In this document: in pieces, positions 37,479-44,914 of the stretch | Layout of the letters: the number at the start of each line of letters is the position of its first letter | Position numbering within the stretch: the first letter of the stretch is position 1 | Assembly: GCA_910575755.1 (NCBI GenBank) | Contig: CAJTFO010000001.1 | Location: 248,001-312,000, forward strand | Length of the DNA stretch: 64,000 nucleotides | Reading direction: 5' to 3' | From: Desulfovibrionaceae bacterium | Lineage (GTDB): Bacteria > Desulfobacterota > Desulfovibrionia > Desulfovibrionales > Desulfovibrionaceae | The notes under the pieces: generated by a model | What the model was told of the DNA's origin: nothing | What the model saw: the letters and a program-made list of their open reading frames with translations, nothing else | Database searches by the model: none | Translations under genes and position numbers: made by a program

Positions 37479-37642
37479 AATCAGGGAGAATTGTCTCTCT
37501 CCATATTTGAACATCCTTGACTTTCTAAAATTTTTGTGACGAGATGAAATGTATGGAGCCTCAGAAACTCCAACGAGACGGTTGCCATTCCGTTTACTAA
37601 TGGTCTTTTGTGCTTTATGGCGTGATAATTCACGCGCATATT

Positions 37643-37712
37643 GGCCGGGAGTGTGGTAGCGGTAACGCCCACGGCTGTTCGCACGCAGTTTCTTAGCTCC
37701 CGGCCTTTTTTT
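37643..37712 (+). terminator. terminator after the helicase gene
   Basis: A 9-bp GC-rich stem, GGCCGGGAG (37643-37651) with CTCCCGGCC (37697-37705), is followed by seven T residues; the 45-nt loop may fold further. It lies in the 276-bp gap between the helicase and the 86-aa gene. I see nothing else in that gap apart from a GAGGT-like ribosome site before 37755. Confidence 0.75.
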
Positions 37713-37754
37713 GCGTCCGGCCAACGCCAATAAGATTAGCGTGCGAGGTTCCCC

Positions 37755-38015
37755 ATGTCACAAGTCCAATTCCTTTCCACAGACGCGGCTCACGGTATGC
37801 AGCGCAAGCACTCCAAACTGTTGCGCGACCTTGACCGGGTGCGCTCCATGCTCCCGCCGGAGCTGGCCGCCCGCCTGCTGGCGCGTGTGGATGTTCCCGG
37901 CAGGGGCGGCAAGACCATACGCGCCTACCGCCTGCCAGGGGCGGCGCTGGCCCTGCTGTTCATGGGCGAGGCCTCGAAGGTAGCCGTTACCTGGGCGGCG
38001 GGCATGATAGAGTAA
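37755..38015 (+). CDS. small phage-type protein, family unknown
   Basis: An 86-aa protein I do not recognise. It has a basic helical N-terminal half ('HSKLLRDLDRVRSMLPPELAARLLARVDV') and a hydrophobic C-terminal helix ('PGAALALLFMGEASKVAVTWAAGM'), so it may touch the membrane. Its base composition matches the phage late genes further right. Its 3' third and trailing hairpin are repeated at 39413-39542, downstream of the AT-rich cargo. This suggests the gene's end was the insertion point of that cargo. Confidence 0.65.
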   Translation: MSQVQFLSTDAAHGMQRKHSKLLRDLDRVRSMLPPELAARLLARVDVPGRGGKTIRAYRLPGAALALLFMGEASKVAVTWAAGMIE

Positions 38016-38047
38016 CGCAAGGGGTCGGGCGCGAGAGGTGTCCGGCC
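37918..38047 (+). repeat. 130-bp direct repeat, copy 1
   Basis: This copy covers the last ~33 codons of the 86-aa gene plus a hairpin (about 38018-38049). By eye it matches 39413-39542 at 128 of 130 positions. The offset between copies is 1495 bp, and the AT-rich cargo of 1365 bp lies between them. Confidence 0.93.
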
Positions 38048-38170
38048 CCTTGAATTTCAGGCTTGGCGTTGCTATCTATAGACAAAGAGCGCGAGTCGCT
38101 GAGCTGGGCTTCAAGAGTATGCGGCTTAATTTTGGTATGCCTTGATAATTTTTGTATTTATAGCATTTCC

Positions 38171-38194
38171 GATTGAAAATGTACATTTTCAATC
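38171..38194. promoter_or_regulatory. 24-bp perfect palindrome upstream of the cargo genes
   Basis: The half-site GATTGAAAATGT is followed directly by its exact reverse complement, giving a 24-bp palindrome without loop. It ends 33 bp before the ATG of the 66-aa gene. AT-rich -35/-10-like sequences (TTGGTA near 38132, TATTTA near 38155; TTGATA at 38142) lie just upstream. It looks like an operator for a dimeric repressor rather than a terminator, as there is no T-run. Confidence 0.7.
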
Positions 38195-38227
38195 TGTTCG
38201 CCGCCATTATTTCAATGAGGAGATAAA

Positions 38228-38428
38228 ATGAAATCACAGCATAATCATATCAGCGTATCAGAAAAGTTTGTCAACGGTTTTGAAATGCTTAATATCCCTT
38301 GTGAAATTTTTTCTTCTCCACAGCAAAAAATAGAGCCATCGTGCAAATTCATTATTTGCTCTGCATTCAGGCCGGGAAAAATTTCTCAAAACAGCTCTTC
38401 AACTCCTTTGGAGAATAAAAATGCCTAG
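38228..38428 (+). CDS. 66-aa protein, first gene of AT-rich cargo, unknown function
   Basis: A short AT-rich frame with a strong ribosome site (GAGGAG 6 nt before ATG). The protein is polar, with two Cys-containing hydrophobic patches ('MLNIPCEIF', 'CKFIICSAF'), and matches nothing I know. Its stop overlaps the start of the protease gene by 8 bp, so translation of the two is probably coupled. It could be a regulator or partner of the protease. The coupling and the preceding palindrome argue that it is a real gene. Confidence 0.55.
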   Translation: MKSQHNHISVSEKFVNGFEMLNIPCEIFSSPQQKIEPSCKFIICSAFRPGKISQNSSSTPLENKNA

Positions 38429-39313
38429 CTGGAATGCTGTTTTGCAACAGATGACAGAGTTCCAGCAACAATCTCCTATAGATATTATTCGCAGGAGATA
38501 CTTGAAATCGCTTTTCAAAAAACAAACAGAAATATTATATCTTATTATTCTGGATGGTTAAGTGATCCAAGCGCCTCTGGAACAGACATTAATGATATGG
38601 ATACAAATGCATTTATGGCAACTATCCATAAACTTGATTGCAGAAAAGGTCTTGACTTGATTCTTCATACACCAGGCGGGGGAATTTCAGCGACAGAGCA
38701 TCTTGTCTACTACCTGAAAGAAAAATTTGGCAATAATATTAGAGCCATTATTCCACAGATGGCAATGTCAGCAGGGACTATGCTTGCATGCTCATGCAAT
38801 TCTATTGTTATGGGCAAGCAATCATGTCTTGGTCCTTTTGACCCTCAATTCAATGGAATATCTGCAGAAAGAGTTTTAAAAGAGTTTGACCATGCTATAG
38901 ACCATATTAAAAAAGAACCTTCATCAATACCATTATGGCAAGTAATAATTGGAAAATATCATCCAACATTTTTACAACAATGTGAATTGGCCAAAAAAAG
39001 GTCTAAAAAAATTGTCAAAAAATGGCTTACTGAAAATATGTTTTTAAATGAGGAAAATGCTGCAGAAAAAGCAGCAAGGGTTGCCCAATATTTTACAGAC
39101 ACAGAAGCTAATGAAGAACACGTCCGACATATTTCTATTAAAGAAGCTCAAGCATGCGGATTGAAAATATTACAACTTGAGGATGACCAAAAATTACAGG
39201 ATTTAGTGTTGACTGTACATCATGCGTATATGCATACTTTTTCAAAAGCGCCTACTTTGGTCAAAGCGATAGAAAATCATATGGGCATGGGCATGTTTAA
39301 TTTTTCAAATTGA
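38421..39313 (+). pseudogene. SDH-family Clp-fold serine protease, frame broken at an A6 run
   Basis: The ATG at 38421 opens 'MPSWNAVLQQMTEF' and 'IIRRRYLKSLFKK', which stops after 46 codons. The remaining homologous sequence continues in the -1 frame from about 38522: 'KTNRNIISYYSGWLSD', 'GLDLILHTPGGGISATEHL', the nucleophile region 'MAMSAGTMLACSCNSIVMG' and 'SCLGPFDPQFNG'. Joining the frames after the A6 run (38517-38522) gives a full 297-aa protein with no gap. So this is a one-base loss, a homopolymer phase switch, or programmed -1 slippage. SDH proteases belong to the SppA/ClpP fold. The gene is AT-rich and foreign-looking. Confidence 0.8.
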
Positions 39314-39325
39314 TTCCATATAAAA

Positions 39326-39366
39326 AGCCCCCGGCATCATAATGAAAAACCGGGAGCTATTTTTTT
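39326..39366 (+). terminator. terminator after the protease gene
   Basis: A nine-bp stem with one mismatch (39326-39334 with 39350-39358) is followed by a run of seven T residues starting at 39360. It ends the cargo transcript just before repeat copy 2. Confidence 0.8.
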
Positions 39367-39412
39367 GCGGGATGTAGAGACTACTTGCCGGGGCTATGGT
39401 TCCGGCCTTCAT

Positions 39413-39542
39413 TACGCGCCTACCGCCTGCCAGGGGCGGCGCTGGCCCTGCTGTTCATGGGCGAGGCCTCGAAGGTAGCCGTTACCTGGGCGACGGGCAT
39501 GATAGAGTAACGCAAGGGGTCGGACGCGAGAGGTGTCCGGCC
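39413..39542 (+). repeat. 130-bp direct repeat, copy 2 (truncated gene end)
   Basis: This copy repeats the 3' end of the 86-aa phage gene without a start codon, so it is a remnant, not a gene. It differs from copy 1 at two visible positions (GGCG to GACG, and GGGC to GGAC). The similarity ends right after the hairpin's TCCGGCC. Confidence 0.93.
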
Positions 39543-39602
39543 TTAAAAAAGAATCTTGCCCCAGGCGACCTTCGTTGTTATTTGTGAGTTGAGGTGACTG
39601 CC

Positions 39603-39827
39603 ATGTCTATGTATGCCCCCACCCTAGAAACCTTCCTTGAAACGGAAGAGTTTATCTCGGCTGAGGAATACCTGAAGAGGCGCGAAAGCGGTGAAATAAA
39701 TCCCGCTTCCGTTCGTATTGTCCCGGCAGACATGAACACCGGCGACTTTGGAGGATTCAAGGTCAAGCTCCCGGTGCCACGGTACAGAGTAACTATTGAC
39801 ACTCCCTTTGGAGATCGCAATGCCTGA
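39603..39827 (+). CDS. small phage protein, unknown
   Basis: A 74-aa soluble acidic protein with no recognised family. It reads 'LETFLETEEFISAEEYLKRRESGEINPASVRIVP' (in part) and then a short beta-like tail 'FKVKLPVPRYRVTIDTPFG'. The ATG at 39603 has TGAGGTG upstream. Its stop overlaps the next gene's start by 8 bp, so the two are likely coupled. It is the first gene right of the cargo that looks like the phage operon. Confidence 0.65.
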   Translation: MSMYAPTLETFLETEEFISAEEYLKRRESGEINPASVRIVPADMNTGDFGGFKVKLPVPRYRVTIDTPFGDRNA

Positions 39828-40134
39828 TCAGGATTTGCCAGCTCCGCTCCAAGATCGTGAAATCCTTCTGCAACAAGACGCGCATCAATATGATATTGCT
39901 AAACTCAATATCGAAGCCACGTTGCAAAACCAGCGTGAGATCAGGCAACATTTGGCGGGCGACAGGAGGACAGGCTTTATAGTGGTGATGACAATTATCA
40001 TCCTGTTCTCGGCCTTTTGCTTCTGCGCCTTGTTCCTGGGCAAAGAAACACTGCTTGAAGGGCTTCTCAAGCTCCTCATTGGTTTTGTCGGTGGCGGAGG
40101 TGTCGGCTATGCCGCAGGCATCAAGAAGAGATAG
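39820..40134 (+). CDS. phage membrane protein with two hydrophobic segments
   Basis: This 104-aa protein has an N-terminal soluble, Gln-rich helical part, a strong membrane helix (about residues 52-72, 'FIVVMTIIILFSAFCFCALF') and a glycine-rich second segment ('LLIGFVGGGGVGYAAGI') ending 'KKR'. GGAG lies 6 nt before the ATG. The shape and position left of the lysis genes would suit a holin or anti-holin-like protein, but no family motif is seen. A terminator follows. Confidence 0.65.
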   Translation: MPDQDLPAPLQDREILLQQDAHQYDIAKLNIEATLQNQREIRQHLAGDRRTGFIVVMTIIILFSAFCFCALFLGKETLLEGLLKLLIGFVGGGGVGYAAGIKKR

Positions 40135-40151
40135 CGCCTTTTGAATTGTTC

Positions 40152-40182
40152 AGGCCGGACGCCACAAGCGCCCGGCCTTTTG
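40152..40182 (+). terminator. terminator after the 104-aa membrane protein gene
   Basis: AGGCCGG (40152-40158) pairs with CCGGCCT (40172-40178), with a partly paired loop and a T4 tail. It separates the plus-strand pair on the left from the convergent minus-strand gene. Confidence 0.7.
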
Positions 40183-40197
40183 TCTGTCACTTTGCCT

Positions 40198-40404
40198 CTA
40201 CTTGCCAAGCATAACCGCGGCTTTCATTTCGTGGTGGTGATGGCAGCCAGACGCCATGCAGATGATCTTCCAGCAGTCCTTGAGGTCGTCCAGCTCGTTG
40301 CTGTCCAGATGTCCGTTGCTTTCCTCAAGGATGTGGTCAACGGTCTTGAGCGCCTTTTCCTCGGTTTTTTCAGCGGCCCGCTTCCGCCATTCGGTGAATT
40401 CCAT
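40198..40404 (-). CDS. small minus-strand phage protein, unknown
   Basis: This 68-aa protein opens 'MEFTEWRKRAAEKTEEKALKTVD', with 'DDLKDCWKIICMASGCHHHHEM' near the end (quoted in parts). Two Cys and a run of four His could bind metal. I chose the ATG at 40404 because GAGGA lies 7 nt upstream; a GTG at 40422 is in frame. It is the only minus-strand gene I accept in the phage region. Function unknown. Confidence 0.6.
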   Translation of the reverse strand: MEFTEWRKRAAEKTEEKALKTVDHILEESNGHLDSNELDDLKDCWKIICMASGCHHHHEMKAAVMLGK

Positions 40405-40587
40405 ATATGTTTCCTCATCCACATCTTGATTTCCGGGGTGTGGCCGTCAAAGGCTGTCAAGAAAAATTCATGCCGTTAAAGCGCGTTCATTGCCGCTGAT
40501 TGGCTCTGATACCCCGGAAGCTTGACGTTTTCAAAACAGGCCTCAAAAAGCCGTGCTACGCTTTTGCAAAAAGCAGGAGCGCGCCGC

Positions 40588-41217
40588 ATGCCCATTCACG
40601 CCGACAAAATCCGCGAAATTCTCAACCGTCCCATTTTTGAAGGTCCGCAACAGTTGCGCGGCTATATTCCCTGCAATCTGACCACGGGCGGCACGGCCAA
40701 CTACACGGGCGGGCCGAATCCGGAACGTTATGTGCCCATGGGCGTCAGCGGGGTGACCATCGGCACGGGCGTGGACCTTGGTCAAAAGGACAAGGACGAG
40801 CTGCGCGGCATGCGCGTGCCGCAACACATTGTTTACGCGCTCATGTATTATCTGGGCTATCGCAAAAAGGCGGCCGTGGAAAAGCTGCACAGCCGCCCCC
40901 TGACCATCAGCCGGGAAGATGCCGACGCGCTGGACGCGGCAATACTTGCCTGTCACATCGACATGATTTCCCGCCGCTACGACAAGGATGCCGGAGACGG
41001 CGTTTTTGCCGCGCTGCCCTGGCAGGCCCAGGCGGCCATTACAAGCATAATGTACCAGCGCGGCGTCAATTCCGCTTCCAGATATCCCAACACCTGGGCC
41101 GCCCTTGTGCGTCGGGACTGGACCGATGCCGCCGCGCGTCTGAAAAACGGCAGGCTGTGGAGCGGCTATCAGGCCAGGCGCGCTCTGGAAGGCAAGCTGC
41201 TTGAGGAGATTTCGTAA
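40588..41217 (+). CDS. phage muramidase, pesticin C-terminal type (endolysin)
   Basis: A 209-aa T4-lysozyme-like muramidase of the pesticin class that cuts peptidoglycan during lysis. The likely catalytic Glu18 lies in 'PIFEGPQQLRGYIP'. The family core is 'GVSGVTIGTGVDLGQKDKDEL', followed by helical regions with 'LPWQAQAAITSIMYQRG'. No signal peptide is present, so it needs the holin next door. AGGAGCG precedes the ATG at 40588; the frame is open further left without homology. It overlaps the holin start by one base. Confidence 0.87.
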   Translation: MPIHADKIREILNRPIFEGPQQLRGYIPCNLTTGGTANYTGGPNPERYVPMGVSGVTIGTGVDLGQKDKDELRGMRVPQHIVYALMYYLGYRKKAAVEKLHSRPLTISREDADALDAAILACHIDMISRRYDKDAGDGVFAALPWQAQAAITSIMYQRGVNSASRYPNTWAALVRRDWTDAAARLKNGRLWSGYQARRALEGKLLEEIS

Positions 41218-41513
41218 TGTTCGGTCTGCTCAAATCCATTTTGGGCCTTGGAGAAAAGGCATTGGACAGGGTTTTTCCGGACAGGGCCAGGCTTCAGGAA
41301 AAAAACCTGGAAATCAATGCTGAAACCGAGCGCGCCAGCGGCGGCCGCATGACCCCGCGCAAGCTCTTCATGTATCTGCTGGCAGTCGATTTTGCGTGGG
41401 AAGTCATGGTGCGCCCGGTCATTGTGACCTACTGGCCGGGGGTGACTCTGCCCCCCAGCATGGCCAGGGAAATTTTGCTGGCGGTGTCCGCCATGTACGG
41501 CATGGGGTTCTGA
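41217..41513 (+). CDS. phage holin, three-helix type
   Basis: A 98-aa protein with an amphipathic N terminus ('FGLLKSILGLGEKALDRVFPD'), a charged linker and hydrophobic segments ('LFMYLLAVDFAWEVMVRPVIVTYWPG', 'EILLAVSAMYGMGF'). This is the pattern of the 'holin of 3TMs' family: a stretch ending in a Met-Gly-Phe tail. Its start overlaps the muramidase stop (TAATG), and the pair forms a lysis cassette placed before the terminase. Confidence 0.82.
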   Translation: MFGLLKSILGLGEKALDRVFPDRARLQEKNLEINAETERASGGRMTPRKLFMYLLAVDFAWEVMVRPVIVTYWPGVTLPPSMAREILLAVSAMYGMGF

Positions 41514-41514
41514 G

Positions 41515-41826
41515 ATGGGCGCGCAAGCTGAAAACAGTGGGGATATCTCCTTGCTCAAGGAAATTGGCGAACTCAAGGCCGATGTTTCCGGCCTGCGGTC
41601 TGAACTGTCCGGCATTCACAAACTGTTGCACGAGGCGGTCTTGACCCAGCAGCGGGACAACAGCAAGCGCCTCAGAGAAATAGACGACAGGGTGCGCAAG
41701 GTTGAGATGACTCTGGCCGAGGGCAGCGGCAAAAACGCGGGCAGCAGGGCCATGCTTGCCATGATCATGAGCATTGTCGGCGCCTTTTCCGGCTGTGCCG
41801 GGGCCGTCATCAGCAAGTTTTTTTAG
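41515..41826 (+). CDS. phage coiled-coil protein with C-terminal membrane helix
   Basis: A 103-aa protein with a long coiled coil (about 8-70, 'IGELKADVSGLRSELSGIHKLLHEAV') and a C-terminal hydrophobic helix ('MLAMIMSIVGAFSGCAGAVI'). It starts one base after the holin stop. Similar small proteins occur in lysis cassettes as holin-associated or spanin-like factors. The helix is at the C terminus, unlike i-spanins, so I leave the function open. Confidence 0.72.
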   Translation: MGAQAENSGDISLLKEIGELKADVSGLRSELSGIHKLLHEAVLTQQRDNSKRLREIDDRVRKVEMTLAEGSGKNAGSRAMLAMIMSIVGAFSGCAGAVISKFF

Positions 41827-41835
41827 AGAATACCC

Positions 41836-42537
41836 ATGCCGCGCCAGCGCAGATATGCCAAACGCTATATGGATATGGCCCGTGAGGCCATTCTTGCCGG
41901 CAAGAGCGCCCACAAGGCGCTGGCTCTGGCGCTGGAAATCAGGCCCACGGAACTGACCGCCTGGCTTGAGCGGCAACCCGACTTTGCCTCCGCCGTGGCT
42001 GACGCGCGGGCCGAGCTGGCGCGGCGCAAGGCCGAAGCGCGACCGGCCGGCGTTGGCCGCAAGTCCAAGTATGATCCTGACATGGATGCCGCGGCCCGCC
42101 TGCACGCTGCGGCCGGCAATGATGATGCCGCCATTGCCAGGGAGCTGGGCATTTCCGTCACATCCCTGCGCAACTGGCGAGAGGCTCATCCATCCCTGCA
42201 TGAAGCCATTCAGGAGGGGCGCGACCACTGGAATGTCGCCAGAGTGGAAGACAGCCTCATCATGCGGGCGAAGGGCTACAGGTATACGGAAACCACCACG
42301 GAAGTCAGCGACAGGGGCACGCGCACCGTGACGATGGAAAAAGAGATGCCGCCGGATGCCAGAGCCGCGCAGTTTGTGCTGACCAATCGCGCCCCCGAAC
42401 GCTGGAAGAGCAAGCAGGAAGTGGCTCATACGCTGGAAGTCGGCCTGACCATGCCCGATGCGGTGCAGGAGCTTTTCAACAGCATCATGCACGGCGCTGA
42501 CGCTGCTGGTGCGGATGATGCCGGAGACGGACAATGA
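41836..42537 (+). CDS. terminase small subunit
   Basis: A 233-aa DNA-recognition subunit of the packaging motor. The N-terminal half contains two helix-turn-helix-like segments ('AGKSAHKALALALEIRPTELTAWLERQPDF' and 'AAGNDDAAIARELGISVTSLRNWREAHPSL'). The C-terminal half resembles TerS with 'DRGTRTVTMEKEMPPDARAAQFVLTNRAPERWKSKQEV', a common phage TerS tail. It overlaps the large subunit gene by 4 bp. Confidence 0.88.
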   Translation: MPRQRRYAKRYMDMAREAILAGKSAHKALALALEIRPTELTAWLERQPDFASAVADARAELARRKAEARPAGVGRKSKYDPDMDAAARLHAAAGNDDAAIARELGISVTSLRNWREAHPSLHEAIQEGRDHWNVARVEDSLIMRAKGYRYTETTTEVSDRGTRTVTMEKEMPPDARAAQFVLTNRAPERWKSKQEVAHTLEVGLTMPDAVQELFNSIMHGADAAGADDAGDGQ

Positions 42538-44138
42538 ACGTGAACTCTTCGCGCGCTTTTCCTTTTGTTGATCGCCATGAGGCGGCGCAAGCCTATTCCC
42601 GCATTGTCGGCACGGCCAGGGAACATGGTCCGCAGGCTGTCATCTCGGCCATGGCGGCCCTGGGGCGCACGGATCTGTTCTTTCTGCTCACGCGGCTCAT
42701 GAACCGAAAGGACGCCGACAATGACTGGTGCTTTGCCCGCTGCAAGGAAGTATCCGCCGCGCCGGATGGATATCTGGATCTGTGGGCGCGTGAGCATTAC
42801 AAGTCAACCATTATCACTGTCGCCCTGTCCATTCAGGACATTCTGCGCGATCCTGAAATCACCATCGGCATTTTCAGTCACACGCGTCCCAACGCCAAGG
42901 GTTTCATGGCTCAAATCAAGCGGGAGCTGGAAAGCAACGCCGTGCTGAAGGCCTGCTACCCCGATGTGCTCTATGCCCAGCCGGAAAAGGAAAGCCCGGT
43001 CTGGAGTCTGGATGACGGCCTGCTGGTGAAACGTCAGGGCAATCCCAAGGAAATGACTGTGGAAGCCTGGGGCGTGGTGGTGGGCCAGCCTATCGGCAAG
43101 CACTTCAGGCTGCTGGTTTATGACGACGTGGTCACGCCTGAAAACGTCACCAATCCGGAGCAGATCAAGAAGACCTCCGAACAGTTGCGCCTGTCCTACG
43201 CGCTGGGCGCGGAAGGTGGCGCCCGGCGCATGATAGGCACGCGCTACCATATGTTCGATACCTATGCCGAACTGCTCAAGGATAATGTTGTCCTGGGGCG
43301 CGAGTATCCGGCAACTGTGGATGGAACGGCGGACGGCGAGCCGCGTTTCCTCAGCCGCGAACGACTTGCGGAAAAGCGCCGGGAGTTCGGCCCCTACAAT
43401 TTCGCGTGTCAGATGCTGCTCAACCCTGTGGCTGAAGATGCCCAGGGCTTCAAAAAGGACTGGCTGCGCTACTGGCAGCCCGCCGAGCATCTCTGGCGGC
43501 CCATGAACAGGGTCATTCTTGTGGACCCGGCCAGCAGCAAAAAGAAGGACAGCGACTATTCGGTGTTTTGTGTGGTGGGATGGAACGCGGACAACAATCT
43601 GTATCTTGTCCACGCCGAACGGGCGCGACGCAATCTGACCGAGCGCACGGCCACGGTATTCCGGCTGGCGCGGCAGTTTGATCCCCTGTTCGTGGGCTAT
43701 GAACAGTATGGCATGCAATCGGATATTGAGCACATTCAGAGCGAGATGGCGCGGCTCAACTACCACTTCGCCATCCGTCCCCTTGGCGGCAAAACAGCCA
43801 AAATCGACCGTATCAGGCGGCTTGTCCCGTGGTTTGAGACGGGCCGCTTCTTCTTGCCCGTGCAGGCCAGTTTCACGGATGAGGAAGGACGCATACGCAA
43901 TTTCACCACCGAATTTGTGGAAGAGGAATTTTCCTCATTCTCCGTCTGTGCGCATGACGACATGCTGGACTGTCTGGCCCGCGCCGTGGACCCGGATATA
44001 AGCGTGCCTTTTCCCGATGCCGCGGACGGACGCAGCGCCGTTGAAAAGGAACTGGACCGCATACGCCAGTCCAGCAGACTGCTGAACGGCAATGCGCACG
44101 GGCTCAGGTACGCCTATGACTGTCAGAGGGGCATATGA
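42534..44138 (+). CDS. terminase large subunit
   Basis: A 534-aa packaging ATPase and nuclease. An N-terminal Walker-A-like 'LWAREHYKSTII' (about residues 83-94) and Walker-B-like 'LLVYDDVVTPEN' mark the ATPase. The C-terminal RNase-H-like nuclease shows 'ILVDPASSKKKDSDYSVFCVVG', 'VGYEQYGMQSDIEHIQ' and 'DDMLDCLARAVDPD'. This layout is common in podoviruses. Its start overlaps TerS by 4 bp and its stop overlaps the next gene by 4 bp. Confidence 0.93.
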   Translation: MNVNSSRAFPFVDRHEAAQAYSRIVGTAREHGPQAVISAMAALGRTDLFFLLTRLMNRKDADNDWCFARCKEVSAAPDGYLDLWAREHYKSTIITVALSIQDILRDPEITIGIFSHTRPNAKGFMAQIKRELESNAVLKACYPDVLYAQPEKESPVWSLDDGLLVKRQGNPKEMTVEAWGVVVGQPIGKHFRLLVYDDVVTPENVTNPEQIKKTSEQLRLSYALGAEGGARRMIGTRYHMFDTYAELLKDNVVLGREYPATVDGTADGEPRFLSRERLAEKRREFGPYNFACQMLLNPVAEDAQGFKKDWLRYWQPAEHLWRPMNRVILVDPASSKKKDSDYSVFCVVGWNADNNLYLVHAERARRNLTERTATVFRLARQFDPLFVGYEQYGMQSDIEHIQSEMARLNYHFAIRPLGGKTAKIDRIRRLVPWFETGRFFLPVQASFTDEEGRIRNFTTEFVEEEFSSFSVCAHDDMLDCLARAVDPDISVPFPDAADGRSAVEKELDRIRQSSRLLNGNAHGLRYAYDCQRGI

Positions 44139-44644
44139 GCGTCAGATACCGCTTTACCCCGGCCGACACGCCAGCGTTGCGGCGGCTGCCCTTTGAACGC
44201 ATGGAGTCCGAAGGCATGACGCGATCCGTCATCTGGAACCGTCTTGCCCCCTGCCTGCTGGACTGGCTGGAATGCGTCAACCCGCAGCATGCGTTCTGCT
44301 GGCTGGCCCATGACCGAAACAATGCCCTTGCCGGGGCGGTCTGGCTCAATCCCGTCATGGGGCGGTGCGGCTGTGCGCATTTCTGCATTTTCAGGGCCGC
44401 GCGGGCTGACTGGAAAAACCTTGGGCGTCAGGCTGTGGCGCATCTGTTCCGGGCGCTCCCGCTGGCCGCACTGCTGGCCGTCTGGCCCGCGCATTATCGC
44501 CATGTGACCAGGGCGGCAAAGTGCTGGGGCTTCGGCAAACCGGTCTTGCTGCCCAAAGCCTGCCACATGCCCCGCGTCCACAATCCCGCGCGCTGTCGTG
44601 ACGGATTCATGGCCGTGCTGCACAATCCACAGGGAGGAATCTGA
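44135..44644 (+). CDS. phage GNAT-fold-like protein (T7 gp13-type position)
   Basis: A 169-aa protein between terminase and portal. Segments 'CWLAHDRNNALAGAVWLNPVMGRCGCAHFCIFRAARADWKNLGRQAVAHLF' (in part) suggest a GNAT-like fold with a central strand-helix unit. Proteins of this type accompany head or internal core genes of T7-like phages. It overlaps the terL stop by 4 bp. The fold call is tentative, and no acetyltransferase activity is implied. Confidence 0.6.
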   Translation: MSVRYRFTPADTPALRRLPFERMESEGMTRSVIWNRLAPCLLDWLECVNPQHAFCWLAHDRNNALAGAVWLNPVMGRCGCAHFCIFRAARADWKNLGRQAVAHLFRALPLAALLAVWPAHYRHVTRAAKCWGFGKPVLLPKACHMPRVHNPARCRDGFMAVLHNPQGGI

Positions 44645-44646
44645 AT

Positions 44647-44904
44647 ATGGGCGGCGTTGGCAATTTCATTTCATCCATTTTCGGCGGCGGTCAGAGCGCG
44701 CCCGAACCTGTGACGTATGAGGCCGAGGCCGCGCCGCGCGAAGCGGAACAGGAGGCGGAGGCTTCGAGCGTGCGCGATGAGGAAAGGCGCAAACTGCGTC
44801 AGAGGCGGCAGATGGGCGGCACGCTGCTCACGTCTCCCCTGGGCGTCACCGGCGGCGCCAGCGGCGCGGGCGCGTCCCTGCTGGGGCGCTCCGGCCTGAA
44901 TTGA
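44647..44904 (+). CDS. small phage virion-associated protein, unknown
   Basis: An 85-aa protein with a glycine-rich N terminus ('GGVGNFISSIFGGGQ'), an acidic Glu/Ala linker, and the end 'LRQRRQMGGTLLTSPLGVTGG', which recurs in small podovirus proteins just before the portal gene. Such proteins may be minor head or internal proteins. It starts 2 bp after the preceding stop. Function not known. Confidence 0.65.
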   Translation: MGGVGNFISSIFGGGQSAPEPVTYEAEAAPREAEQEAEASSVRDEERRKLRQRRQMGGTLLTSPLGVTGGASGAGASLLGRSGLN

Positions 44905-44914
44905 GGACTGTGAC

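Noticed and set aside
38018..38049. Hairpin at the end of direct repeat copy 1 as an intrinsic terminator
   Set aside because: The stem is good but no T-run follows, and copy 2 breaks the stem. I treat it as part of the repeat, not a proven terminator.
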